From: Microbacterium nymphoidis | GTDB lineage: Bacteria > Actinomycetota > Actinomycetes > Actinomycetales > Microbacteriaceae | Assembly (NCBI RefSeq): GCF_021044885.1 | Contig: NZ_JAJNOD010000001.1 | Location: 1,674,001 to 1,738,000, forward strand | DNA length: 64,000 bases | Reading direction: 5' to 3' | Shown here: positions 35,340 to 43,336 of the stretch, piece by piece | Numbering within the stretch: the first letter of the stretch is position 1 | Layout: every line of letters begins with the position of its first letter | The notes under the pieces: model-generated | Database searches by the model: none | What the model was told of the DNA's origin: nothing | What the model saw: only the letters and a program-made list of their open reading frames with translations | Program-made: the position numbers and the translations under genes

Positions 35340-36206
35340 CTATCCCTTGACGCTTCCGGCCGCGATGCCCGCGACGAAGTACCGCTGCAGCAGCAGGAAG
35401 ACGATGATGATCGGCAGCGCCGCGATGACGAGTCCTGCCAGCAGCACGCCCCACTCCGTCGAGAGGGCATCGCGGAAGGACATGAGGCCGGCGGGGATCG
35501 TGCGGCTGGAATCCGAGTTCACGAAGACGATCGCGAAGAGGAACTCGTTCCACGCGAAGTAGGCGGTGAGCACCCCGGCCGTGACGAGGATGGAGCGGCT
35601 GAGCGGGAGGTACACGTGACGGAACACCCCCAGCGAGCGGCATCCGTCTATGGTGGCGGCATCTACCAGCTCCAGCGGGATCGCGAGGAACACCGACCGG
35701 ATCAGCAGGATCGCCATCGGCAGGCGGAAAGCCACGTACGGCAGGATCATCGCCCACAGCGTATCGAGCAGCCCCAGCGCATCGAGCATCTGGTAGAGCG
35801 GGATGAGGCTCACCTGGGGCGCGACGACCAGGCCTCCCATGGCCAGGATGAGGACCACGCCTGCCACCCGATTGGCCATCCTCACCATGCCGTACGCGCA
35901 CAGGGCCGCCAGCAGCACCGTCGCGATGGTCGTGACGACGGTGACCACGAGGGAGTTGACGAAGTATCCGGAGATGCCCTTCTCCCACGCCTGGGCGTAG
36001 TTCTGCACCAGCCAGGTCTGTGGCAGACCCCACGGATCACCGTAGATCTCCGCCGACGTCTTGAAGGAGGAGATCACCATCCAGATCAGCGGATAGGCGA
36101 TCACGATCGCGTAGACGGCCAGGAGCAGATAGACCGGGCTGTTCCACACGTGCTCCCGCGTGCGCTTGGGCTTGTCGTGGATCGTCGAGATAGTGGTCGT
36201 CGACAT
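35340..36206 (-). CDS. frlM: Sugar ABC transporter permease, CUT1 family (MalG/FrlM-like)
   Basis: Inner-membrane permease of 288 residues with six helices. The cytoplasmic EAA loop reads LELVDAATIDGCRSLGVFRHVYLPL, which docks the ATPase. The sequence begins with a hydrophilic segment and HVWNSPVYLLLAVYAIVIAYPL, typical of the MalG half. It follows the partner permease by 3 nt and precedes the kinase gene by 12 nt. No ATPase gene lies in the operon, so a shared MsmX-like ATPase elsewhere probably energises transport. Confidence 0.85.
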   Translation of the reverse strand: MSTTTISTIHDKPKRTREHVWNSPVYLLLAVYAIVIAYPLIWMVISSFKTSAEIYGDPWGLPQTWLVQNYAQAWEKGISGYFVNSLVVTVVTTIATVLLAALCAYGMVRMANRVAGVVLILAMGGLVVAPQVSLIPLYQMLDALGLLDTLWAMILPYVAFRLPMAILLIRSVFLAIPLELVDAATIDGCRSLGVFRHVYLPLSRSILVTAGVLTAYFAWNEFLFAIVFVNSDSSRTIPAGLMSFRDALSTEWGVLLAGLVIAALPIIIVFLLLQRYFVAGIAAGSVKG

Positions 36207-36209
36207 GGC

Positions 36210-37091
36210 TCAGTCCTTTCCCGTGCGGAACGAGATCATCTGCACGAGCGACAGGATCAGGGTGATGAGGAAGATGAGGGTCGCGATGGCCGAGGCATAC
36301 CCCATCTGGTTCTGGAAGAACCCCTGGTTGTACATGTAGGTGGCGAGCACCTGCGTGGTGTTTCCCGGTCCACCTCCCGTGAGGATGAACGGTTCGTTGA
36401 AGACCGTGAACGCCCCCGAGACGGTGAGGATCATCGCGACGAAGATCATCTCCTTCGCCTGCGGAACGGTGATGCTGAAGAACTGACGGATGCGGCCGGC
36501 GCCGTCGAGCGCGGCGGCCTCGTAGTAGTCCGCCGGGATCTGCTGCAGCGTGACGATGTAGAGCATGCAGATGTAGCCGATGCTCTGCCACTGGGAGACG
36601 GCGATCACCGCCCCCATGGCCGTGTCGACGTCGGCGAGCCAGGCCGTCTGCAACCCGCCCAGCCCGATGAGTTCGAGGAAGGCGTTGAGCAGCCCGCCGC
36701 GCGAGCTGTAGATGAATGTGAACATCAGCGCGATCACGGTGATCGAGATGACCGCGGGCATGAAGTAGACGCTGCGCAGGAAGGTGGCCATACGAGGGCC
36801 GAGCAGGTGCGTGAGCCATGCGGCGAGCACGAGGCCGCCGCCCACCTGGCAGATGATCGAGACCACGGCGTAGATCACGTTGTTCAGCAGCGCCGTGTGC
36901 ACGATCGGATCGGTGATCAGCCGGGTGAGGTTGTCGAACCCGACGGGGCTCATGCCGCCCGAACCCGCGCGGAACGAGAAGAAGCTGTAGACGAGGTTCG
37001 CCAGCAGCGGGTAGTAGACGAAGAGTGCGATGAGGATGAGGGCCGGCAGCACATAGAGCCAGCTGCCGAGAGCACGGAGGCGAGGCTTCAT
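36210..37091 (-). CDS. frlN: Sugar ABC transporter permease, CUT1 family (MalF/FrlN-like)
   Basis: Permease of 293 residues with six helices, starting MKPRLRALGSWLYVLPALIL. The EAA loop is YYEAAALDGAGRIRQFFSITVP. The ATG at 37091 is preferred to 37124 because it has GAGGA at the right distance and starts at the usual point before TM1. It forms the membrane channel with the permease at 35340-36206. A strong hairpin lies between it and the upstream binding-protein gene. Confidence 0.85.
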   Translation of the reverse strand: MKPRLRALGSWLYVLPALILIALFVYYPLLANLVYSFFSFRAGSGGMSPVGFDNLTRLITDPIVHTALLNNVIYAVVSIICQVGGGLVLAAWLTHLLGPRMATFLRSVYFMPAVISITVIALMFTFIYSSRGGLLNAFLELIGLGGLQTAWLADVDTAMGAVIAVSQWQSIGYICMLYIVTLQQIPADYYEAAALDGAGRIRQFFSITVPQAKEMIFVAMILTVSGAFTVFNEPFILTGGGPGNTTQVLATYMYNQGFFQNQMGYASAIATLIFLITLILSLVQMISFRTGKD

Positions 37092-37145
37092 CGTCGATTC
37101 CTCTTTCAGTATGGGCTTCGCCATCGGCGAAGCGGTGTCCGGGGC

Positions 37146-37179
37146 GGGCCGCCGGCGGCAGGAGGGACGCCGGCGGCCC
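37146..37179 (-). terminator. Intercistronic hairpin after the binding-protein gene
   Basis: Perfect 12-bp arms, GGGCCGCCGGCG (37146-37156/7) and CGCCGGCGGCCC (37168-37179), begin 6 bases after the frlO stop on the transcript. Placed inside the operon, it likely causes partial termination or protects the upstream mRNA, giving more binding protein than permease. Confidence 0.65.
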
Positions 37180-37184
37180 GGGTT

Positions 37185-38483
37185 TCAGGACGCGTCGCGC
37201 ACGCGCTTCGCGGTCTCCTGCACCTTCTCCATGACGCCCTCGGGCGTCTGCTGTCCGCCGAGCATGAGCTGCGTCTCGGTGAGGTAGGTCGCCACGATCT
37301 GCGGGTCGTAGGCGTTGTCGAGCCAGGCCGTCATCTCGCTCGCGTCGAGGATCTGCTGTGCGAGTTCCTTCGTCGTGTCAGAGACGTCGGCCTCGTCGAC
37401 CGCTCCCTGCACCGCGCTGAGCTCGCCCGTGGTCTCGGTGTAGGCGATGCCGTTGGCCTTGCTCAGCATGAACTTCAGGAACTTCTTCGCTTCCTCGGGG
37501 TGCTTCGTGTTCTTCGAGATCGCGAAGCCCTCGGGCGCACCGGTCAGCTGATCCGGGTCGCCCTTGCCGCCCGCGACGGCGGGGAAGTTGAACACCGAAT
37601 AGTCGAACGCGACGTCCGTGAAGTAGCCGATCTCAGCGCTCTGCGCGTAGAACAGCGGGGCGCCCTCCCCCGACATCCAGGCGTTTCGCGCCATCTCATG
37701 GTCGATCGCGAGGAAGTCGGCGTTGACGTGCTTCGAGATCTCGGCGAGTCGCTCGAGCGCCGTGACGTACCCGGGATCGGTGAACTCCCCCTTCGCCGGA
37801 TCCTGATCCGCGACGAAGACCGCGGGGTCCACGACGCGCTGGTTGAGCGTTCCCAGGTAGTGCGCGATGGTCCACGTGTCGACCGCACCGAACTCGATCG
37901 CGTGCTTGCCCGACTTCTGCTCGATGGTGTCGAGCACCGTGAGGAACTCGTCCCATGTCTTCGGAGCGGTGAGACCGTACTCGTCGAAGATCTCCGTGTT
38001 GTAGTAGAACACCTTCGAGTGCATGCCGATCGGCAGGCCGTACTGGGCGTCCCCCTCCGCGAACGGCGGCAGCTGGCTCTCGTAGAAGCTGTCGCGGAAG
38101 TCGGTGTCCTCCGCCAGCCACGGGCCGAGGTCCATGAGGGCGTCGCCCTTCACGAGCTCGGCGATGAACGAACCGCTCCAGGTGAACATGACGTCCGGCG
38201 CGTTCGCGGACCCCGCGACGACCTTGATCTTGTCCTTGTAGTTGTCGTTGAGGACGCTCTCGGTTTTGATCGTGATGTCGGGGTTCTCGGCTTCGAACTC
38301 CTTCACCAGGTTGTCGAAGTAGGTCTTCTTCGGCTCGTTCGGCCAGCGGTGGAAGAAGTTCAGCTCCACCTGGCCGCCGGCGCTGCCACCTCCGGAGGAG
38401 TCTCCTCCGGAGCAGGCCGCGAGCGGCAGGGTGAGCGCGGCGACCGCCAGGGCGGCCGTCGCGATCCGGGTCTTGATACGCAT
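37185..38483 (-). CDS. frlO: Sugar ABC transporter substrate-binding lipoprotein (FrlO-like)
   Basis: Extracellular binding lipoprotein of 432 residues, type-1 (MalE-like) fold. The signal peptide ends in the lipobox LPLAACSGG, followed by a Gly/Ser-rich spacer. The mature protein begins VELNFFHRWPNEPKKTYFDNL and contains the family segments WDEFLTVLDTIEQKSGKHAIEF and EAKKFLKFMLSKANGIAY. It delivers the substrate to the permeases encoded downstream. It starts 18 nt after frlB with AAAGG before the ATG. The exact sugar is inferred only from the neighbouring enzymes. Confidence 0.85.
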   Translation of the reverse strand: MRIKTRIATAALAVAALTLPLAACSGGDSSGGGSAGGQVELNFFHRWPNEPKKTYFDNLVKEFEAENPDITIKTESVLNDNYKDKIKVVAGSANAPDVMFTWSGSFIAELVKGDALMDLGPWLAEDTDFRDSFYESQLPPFAEGDAQYGLPIGMHSKVFYYNTEIFDEYGLTAPKTWDEFLTVLDTIEQKSGKHAIEFGAVDTWTIAHYLGTLNQRVVDPAVFVADQDPAKGEFTDPGYVTALERLAEISKHVNADFLAIDHEMARNAWMSGEGAPLFYAQSAEIGYFTDVAFDYSVFNFPAVAGGKGDPDQLTGAPEGFAISKNTKHPEEAKKFLKFMLSKANGIAYTETTGELSAVQGAVDEADVSDTTKELAQQILDASEMTAWLDNAYDPQIVATYLTETQLMLGGQQTPEGVMEKVQETAKRVRDAS

Positions 38484-38501
38484 CGTTGCGTGCCTTTCTT
38501 C

Positions 38502-39506
38502 TCAGTACTCCATGCGCCACATGTACCGGCGAACGCTCAGGGGGTGGCCGCGGTGGTCGGCCAGAGCGTCGGCGTACGTGCGGAGCACGATGTTGAACAG
38601 GATGTGAGCGAAGTCGCCGCGGATGCTCTCGGCGACATCGTCGAGACCGAATTCGTTCGCGTCGATGACGAGGACGTTGCCGGAGTGGGCGGTCGCGAAA
38701 TCGATCGCGCGCTGTTCGACCGGGCGCGTAGCGTCCAGGCCCAGCAGCGCGATGAACGGAACGTCGACGTCGGTGACCTCGAACGGCCCATGGAAGTACT
38801 CACCCGCATGGATGCAGGCGGAGTGGACCCACTGCATCTCCTGCAGCAGGCAGATCGCGAACGAGTAGGCGCTGCCGTAGTTCGAACCGGAGGCCATCGT
38901 GTAGATGAGCTCCTCGCGACGGTTCGCGAACGCCCAGTCGTTCGCGCGGTCGGCATAGGCCTGCCGGAGAGCGGGCGCGCGCTCGGCGAGGCTCGCGACG
39001 GCGGCGTCGGTGTCTGCCGAGAGGGACGTGCCGTCGCGGTCGTCGACGATGCCGGCGGCGAGGCGGAGCAGCAGCGTCGGGCCGATGTGCGCTTCGCTCT
39101 TACCTTCACCGTGCTGGTACGCGATCACGTACTCCGACTCCCGGGCGAGCGGTGACGCGGGGTCGAACGTGTACGCGATCGTCAGCGCGCCCCGTTCACG
39201 GGCGTGCTTGGCGGCGGCCACCGTCTCGGGAGTGGTGCCGGAGTGCGAGCAGAGGATCACAACCGTGTCGGCGTCGATGCGCGACGAGTTCCGCGACGTG
39301 AACTCGGCGGCGTTGATCGCCCGCGACTCGACCGAGGCGGCACGGGTGTCGAGGAAGTACTCGATCGGCATCATGTTGGCGTACGAGCCGCCGCACGCGG
39401 TGAGGATGATGCGGGCGACGCTCGGACGCGCCGCAACGGCCGCACGGGCTGCGGTGAGCTGCTGCTCGATCGTCTCGGCGTCAACGAAGGGGGCGGTGGC
39501 AGTCAA
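38502..39506 (-). CDS. frlB: SIS-domain sugar isomerase/deglycase, probable fructosamine-6-phosphate deglycase (FrlB-like)
   Basis: Protein of 334 residues with two SIS domains, the sugar-phosphate-binding fold of GlmS and FrlB. First SIS landmarks are ILTACGGSYANMMPIEYF and VVILCSHSGTTPETV, both phosphate-binding. The second half has MASGSNYGSAYSFAICLLQE and HAGEYFHGPFEVTD, like known deglycases. It is predicted to split fructosamine 6-phosphate to glucose 6-phosphate and an amino acid. The start is a TTG (39504-39506) with AAAGGG before it; no ATG or GTG fits better. First gene of the operon. Confidence 0.78.
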   Translation of the reverse strand: MTATAPFVDAETIEQQLTAARAAVAARPSVARIILTACGGSYANMMPIEYFLDTRAASVESRAINAAEFTSRNSSRIDADTVVILCSHSGTTPETVAAAKHARERGALTIAYTFDPASPLARESEYVIAYQHGEGKSEAHIGPTLLLRLAAGIVDDRDGTSLSADTDAAVASLAERAPALRQAYADRANDWAFANRREELIYTMASGSNYGSAYSFAICLLQEMQWVHSACIHAGEYFHGPFEVTDVDVPFIALLGLDATRPVEQRAIDFATAHSGNVLVIDANEFGLDDVAESIRGDFAHILFNIVLRTYADALADHRGHPLSVRRYMWRMEY

Positions 39507-39532
39507 GAGTGACCCTTTCTCCAGTGAAATTC

Positions 39533-39562
39533 GTCATGACACGTTCTATAACGTCTCATGAC
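39533..39562. promoter_or_regulatory. 30-bp near-perfect operator dyad overlapping the frl promoter
   Basis: Half-sites GTCATGA-C-ACGTT and AACGT-C-TCATGAC form a 30-bp dyad symmetrical at all but two symmetric pairs of positions (four bases involved per comparison). A TATAGA -10 candidate (39550-39545, minus strand) lies in its centre. Spacing and position upstream of frlB suit a GntR/UTRA repressor. Binding by the regulator encoded at 33647-34378 is inferred. Confidence 0.65.
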
Positions 39563-39648
39563 GACTCAACGTACAGAGGCGCGCGTTCGCTGTCACGAGA
39601 TTTCTTGGAAGAGAAAGGTCACGATTCAATAACGCCCCGGCGGGACGG

Positions 39649-40545
39649 TCAGGAGCAGTGCAGCAGCACCGCGCGCACGGCGGCACGGTCATCAGCGGGC
39701 AGAGCGAGCCCGTAATCGGCCACGACCTGGGTGAAACGTGTGGCGTAGGTGCAGTGATAGGCGGCGTCAGGGGGGAGCCAGCGGGCGGGTCCCGACGCCG
39801 ACTTCGACTGGTTCGCCGCACCGTCGACGGCCTGCAGGTTGGCCGGGTCGTTCGCCAGTTCCAGCCGGCGTTCGGGGCTCCAGCCATCGGCACCCTGACG
39901 CCACGCCCACGCCAGCGGGACGATGTGGTCGATCTGCACCAGTTCGCTCGTGCCCTGGCCACGGCGGAACTCGATACGCTCGCCGGTGTAGGCGTCATCG
40001 AGCACTCCGGTGAGCACGACGCACTCGCGGGTACCGGGTTTCGCCACCGCATCGTGCAGGTCGCGGCGCAGCACGTCATTGCGGGTGTCGCAGCCGTTGT
40101 GGTCGGTGTCGGCCCAGCGCTGACCGAACGCGTCACGGTCATATGGCAGACCCGAGGAGAGGGCAGGACCGGCCGGAATCGTGTCGAGGACCGCGAGCGC
40201 GGCGAGGATCTCGGCCGGGGAGGAATGCTGGCTCGCCCAGCCGTCGGCGCTCGGCGTGGCCGCGCCCGTCGGCGACGAGGGCCCTCCACCGGGCTCGCCC
40301 GCGGGCGTCGTCGCCGTGTCGGCCGGCGCCGTGGCACCCACCGACGACGTCGGCCCGGCGTCCGGAATCAGTTCCGGCAGCACCACTCGCATCCCACCGA
40401 GCACCGCGACGGCCACGATGATCCCCACGATGACAGCGATCGGGGGAATCGCGGTACGTCTGCGCCGCCTCACGGGTCGGCGAACAGCGCTTCGCGCACG
40501 GCGGTTCAGGGCGTGGATGAGACAACTCCAGGTCGGGCCTTCCAT
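39649..40545 (-). CDS. HNH endonuclease-like (DUF1524/GmrSD C-terminal type) protein with membrane anchor
   Basis: Protein of 298 residues. A basic N-terminus precedes one transmembrane helix (IAVIVGIIVAVAVLGGMRV, about residues 35-55). A Pro/Ala/Thr-rich spacer and an extracytoplasmic domain follow. The C-terminal half carries the HNH-like motif QIDHIVPLAWAWRQGADGW and the later NDPANLQAVDGAANQSKSA, as in DUF1524 proteins, plus paired cysteines. These are typically secreted nucleases of actinobacteria. The ATG at 40545 begins MEGPTWSCLIHALNRR; the exact start is uncertain. Transcribed alone. Confidence 0.8.
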   Translation of the reverse strand: MEGPTWSCLIHALNRRARSAVRRPVRRRRRTAIPPIAVIVGIIVAVAVLGGMRVVLPELIPDAGPTSSVGATAPADTATTPAGEPGGGPSSPTGAATPSADGWASQHSSPAEILAALAVLDTIPAGPALSSGLPYDRDAFGQRWADTDHNGCDTRNDVLRRDLHDAVAKPGTRECVVLTGVLDDAYTGERIEFRRGQGTSELVQIDHIVPLAWAWRQGADGWSPERRLELANDPANLQAVDGAANQSKSASGPARWLPPDAAYHCTYATRFTQVVADYGLALPADDRAAVRAVLLHCS

Positions 40546-40781
40546 CGTGTCACGCACCTCCGACACGGCCCGGCGCGCGCCGTCTGCCGCACCGGAACAA
40601 AGCCCCGCACCTCGGCGGGACCCGACGCACCCGGGCGTGGAGTCTGCCGCACCTCGGTGACCCGCTCCGCACCTCAGCGGAGATGCATTTCGCATCGCGC
40701 AGGCCCCCGCGCGATGCGTTTTCGATCTCCCCAGCCCGCCGAGCGCACAACGAAGGCCCGCCACGGAGAGAGGATGGAGTC

Positions 40782-41717
40782 ATGACGAACCCCGCGCCCG
40801 TCTCGCGCGCCATGGACACCGCGGCCCCACCCGCCATCTCAGCTCGCGGACTCGTGAAGCGATTCGGCGGTTTCACGGCTGTCAACGGTGTCGACCTGCA
40901 CATCGAGCAGGGCGAGGTGGTCGCCTTCCTCGGGCCGAACGGCGCGGGAAAGACCACCACCATCGACCTGCTGCTGGGGCTGTCCCAGCCGGATCAGGGC
41001 TCGGTCGAGCTGTTCGGCGAGACACCGCGCGCCGCCATCGGCCGCGGCCTTGTGTCGGCCGTGATGCAGACCGGCGGGCTCCTGAACGATGTCACTGTCC
41101 GGGACACGCTGAGGATGACGGCGTCACTGTTCGCCCATTCCACCTCGGTCGACTCGGCGCTGCAGCGTGCGGGCATCAGCGAGATCGCCGACCGCAAGGT
41201 CGGCAAGTGCTCGGGCGGGCAGCAGCAGCGGCTGCGATTCGCGATGGCGCTGCTGAGCGATCCGGGACTGATCGTGCTCGACGAGCCGACCACCGGCATG
41301 GATGTGGAGGGCCGCCACTCGTTCTGGCAGGCGATCCACACCGACGCCCAGCGCGGGCGCACCGTGGTGTTTGCCACCCACTATCTGGAGGAGGCGGACC
41401 GCTACGCGAACCGGATCATCCTCATCCGCAAGGGTCAGATCGTCGCCGACGGCACCACCGCGGAGATCAAGGCGATGGCCTCGGGGCGCACGATCGAGGC
41501 GGAGCTCCCGGGCGCTGATCCCGCCTCACTCGCGGCCCTCCCGGGCATCGACTCAGTCGAGGTCCAGGGCAATCGCGTGATCATCCGTGCCGCCGACTCG
41601 GACATCGTGGCCCGACACCTGCTGACGCAGACCGAGGCCCGCGACGTCACCATCACCAGCCAGAACCTCGAGCAGGCGTTCCTCGCCCTCACCGGCGACG
41701 AGCAGCAGGAGGCCTGA
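40782..41717 (+). CDS. ABC transporter ATP-binding protein (DrrA-like exporter)
   Basis: ATPase of 311 residues. Walker A is FLGPNGAGKTTTID, the signature is KCSGGQQQRLRF (Cys where Leu is usual), and Walker B is GLIVLDEPTTGMD, followed by FATHYLEEADRYANR. A C-terminal ~80-residue extension is typical of the DrrA subfamily of antibiotic/lipid exporters. The ATG at 40782 follows a GGATGGAG ribosome site. The permease gene begins at the base after its stop, so the two form one exporter. Confidence 0.93.
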   Translation: MTNPAPVSRAMDTAAPPAISARGLVKRFGGFTAVNGVDLHIEQGEVVAFLGPNGAGKTTTIDLLLGLSQPDQGSVELFGETPRAAIGRGLVSAVMQTGGLLNDVTVRDTLRMTASLFAHSTSVDSALQRAGISEIADRKVGKCSGGQQQRLRFAMALLSDPGLIVLDEPTTGMDVEGRHSFWQAIHTDAQRGRTVVFATHYLEEADRYANRIILIRKGQIVADGTTAEIKAMASGRTIEAELPGADPASLAALPGIDSVEVQGNRVIIRAADSDIVARHLLTQTEARDVTITSQNLEQAFLALTGDEQQEA

Positions 41718-42536
41718 ATGTCCATCGATTCGCAGCGCAGGGACCGCATCGATCCCACCACGCGCCGGGTTCCTCCGCTGGGAGGGTTCAGCTGGACGTT
41801 CCTCGGGATCGAGCTGAAGCGCGTGTTCCGCAACTTCTCGGTGGTCGGTTTCACGCTGATCTTCCCCATCGCGATGCTGTTCGCGATCGCCCTGCCGAAC
41901 AAGGGCTACTCGGCCACGGACGTGCCGGTCGCGGACGGCGGCATCTCGGCCGCGGTGCCGATCATGATCTCCATGGCGGTCTATGGATCGATGGTCGCCG
42001 CGTCGATGACCGGCGTCTCGGTGGCCGCCGAGCGCGCACAGGGGTGGAGTCGTCAGCTGCGGCTCACCCCCCTCAATCCGCTGGTCTACATGCTGATCAA
42101 GGTGATCACCGGCCTCGCGCTCGGGGCCATCGCGGTCGCGGTCACGCTGATCGCGGGTGCCATCCTGGGCATCACCGCGCCGCTCGACCACCTGATTCCC
42201 GCCGCGCTGCTGGCCTGGCTCACCGCGCTCAGCATGACCAGCCTCGGCCTGGCCGTGGGTTACGCCTTCCCGGCCCAGAACGCGATGCGCTACCTCGGCC
42301 CGCTCCTGCCCATCCTCAGCTTCATGGGCGGCCTGTTCGTCCCCCTCGCACTGCTGCCCGAAGGCCTGCAGACCGCGGCCACCTTCACGCCGCTGTGGGG
42401 CATCGCCGATCTCTCACAGAAGGCGATCATCGGAGCGCCGCTGGACCCGATGGCCTGGGTGAACCTCTTCGCCTGGTTCATCGTCTTCACCGGACTGGCA
42501 GTGCTGATGTTCCGCCGCGACACCAAGCGCGTCTGA
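41718..42536 (+). CDS. ABC-2 type transporter permease
   Basis: Membrane protein of 272 residues with six helices, the partner of the ATPase encoded immediately upstream. ABC-2 landmarks include SWTFLGIELKRVFRNFSVVGFTL in the N-terminal part, the ERAQGWSRQLRLTPLNPLVY connector after TM2, and the final MGGLFVPLALLPEGLQ region. The exported compound is unknown. A hairpin follows the stop. Because the TetR gene lies next, this exporter may be one of its targets. Confidence 0.9.
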   Translation: MSIDSQRRDRIDPTTRRVPPLGGFSWTFLGIELKRVFRNFSVVGFTLIFPIAMLFAIALPNKGYSATDVPVADGGISAAVPIMISMAVYGSMVAASMTGVSVAAERAQGWSRQLRLTPLNPLVYMLIKVITGLALGAIAVAVTLIAGAILGITAPLDHLIPAALLAWLTALSMTSLGLAVGYAFPAQNAMRYLGPLLPILSFMGGLFVPLALLPEGLQTAATFTPLWGIADLSQKAIIGAPLDPMAWVNLFAWFIVFTGLAVLMFRRDTKRV

Positions 42537-42541
42537 GACGG

Positions 42542-42563
42542 CGCTCCTCATCCGCGAGGAGCG
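42542..42563 (+). terminator. Short stem-loop after the ABC exporter operon
   Basis: CGCTCCTC and GAGGAGCG form an 8-bp stem around an ATCCGC loop, six bases after the permease stop. Confidence 0.5.
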
Positions 42564-42623
42564 GTGACGGAGCGGCTTCGCTCGGAGGTTGCCGAGAAGT
42601 TGCACAAGTGAGTGCACTTTAAC

Positions 42624-42652
42624 TTGCACAGGACTGTGCAGATTCATACGCT
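42624..42652 (+). promoter_or_regulatory. Promoter with overlapping palindromic operator before the tetR gene
   Basis: TTGCAC (42624-42629) and TACGCT (42647-42652) are 17 bp apart, the best promoter in the window. A palindrome TGCACAG-GA-CTGTGCA (42625-42640) covers the -35 and spacer, and further TGCAC half-sites lie just upstream (42600-42618). The ATG at 42659 is six bases after the -10. Autorepression by the TetR protein is inferred. Confidence 0.65.
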
Positions 42653-42658
42653 GGGTAC

Positions 42659-43336
42659 ATGAGCACCGTTTCGATCCCGCGCCGACGCGACGCCGAGGAG
42701 AACCGCGCCGGCATCCTCGCCGCCGCGGTGGGCGTTCTCGCCTCCGACCCGGCGGCGTCCGTCGACGCCATCGCACGCGAAGCGGGACTCAGCCGGCGCG
42801 CGCTGTACGGGCACTTCGAGGACCGCGATGCGATCGTCGCCGCGGTGATCGCCGCCGGGGCCGAGAAGTTCAACGGCATCGCTGAGACCGTGCAGGACGA
42901 CGATCCCCGGGCAGCGCTGGCTCACCTCGCTGCGGCACTGTGGGCGCAGGCCCGCCACGTCCACGCGGCCGCAGCTCTGGCCCTGAACGAGAAGCTGGTC
43001 GCGCAGACGGCCGAGGCCATCCTGCCGCTGCGTCGTCGGCTGATCGAGATCTGCGAGCGCGGCGCGGAGCGCGGGGTGCTCCGTCAGGATCTGCCGCCCC
43101 ACCTCACGGCGCGTCTCGTCGAGGAGGCCGCCCGTGGCGTCATCACCCACGTGGACTCCCAGGAGGCCGACGCCACCCGCCTGGCGACCCGCGCAGCATT
43201 GAGTGCAGCAGGCCTGTCCTGGCGCGAGGTCGACACGCTCGTTCGCGAGTACGACGCCACAGAGTCTGCCGACCGTGCAGAATCTGCATCAACCACATCG
43301 ACCACCGAGACCACCGGAACGAAGGTTCGCGCATGA
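42659..43336 (+). CDS. TetR-family transcriptional regulator
   Basis: Regulator of 225 residues. The N-terminal helix-turn-helix spans AEENRAGILAAAVGVLASDP, then ASVDAIAREAGLSRRALYGHFEDRDAIV. The rest is an all-helical ligand domain with a Ser/Thr-rich end. It is the first gene of a unit with the ABC-like protein and YhgE/Pip gene (ATGA overlap at 43333). It probably represses this unit and perhaps the exporter upstream, through the TGCAC palindrome before it. Confidence 0.9.
   Translation: MSTVSIPRRRDAEENRAGILAAAVGVLASDPAASVDAIAREAGLSRRALYGHFEDRDAIVAAVIAAGAEKFNGIAETVQDDDPRAALAHLAAALWAQARHVHAAAALALNEKLVAQTAEAILPLRRRLIEICERGAERGVLRQDLPPHLTARLVEEAARGVITHVDSQEADATRLATRAALSAAGLSWREVDTLVREYDATESADRAESASTTSTTETTGTKVRA

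Noticed and set aside
35331..39155. A plus-strand frame of about 1270 codons across the frl operon
   Set aside because: Mirror frame of five well-supported genes; composition is that of reverse-complemented GC-rich codons, without motifs.
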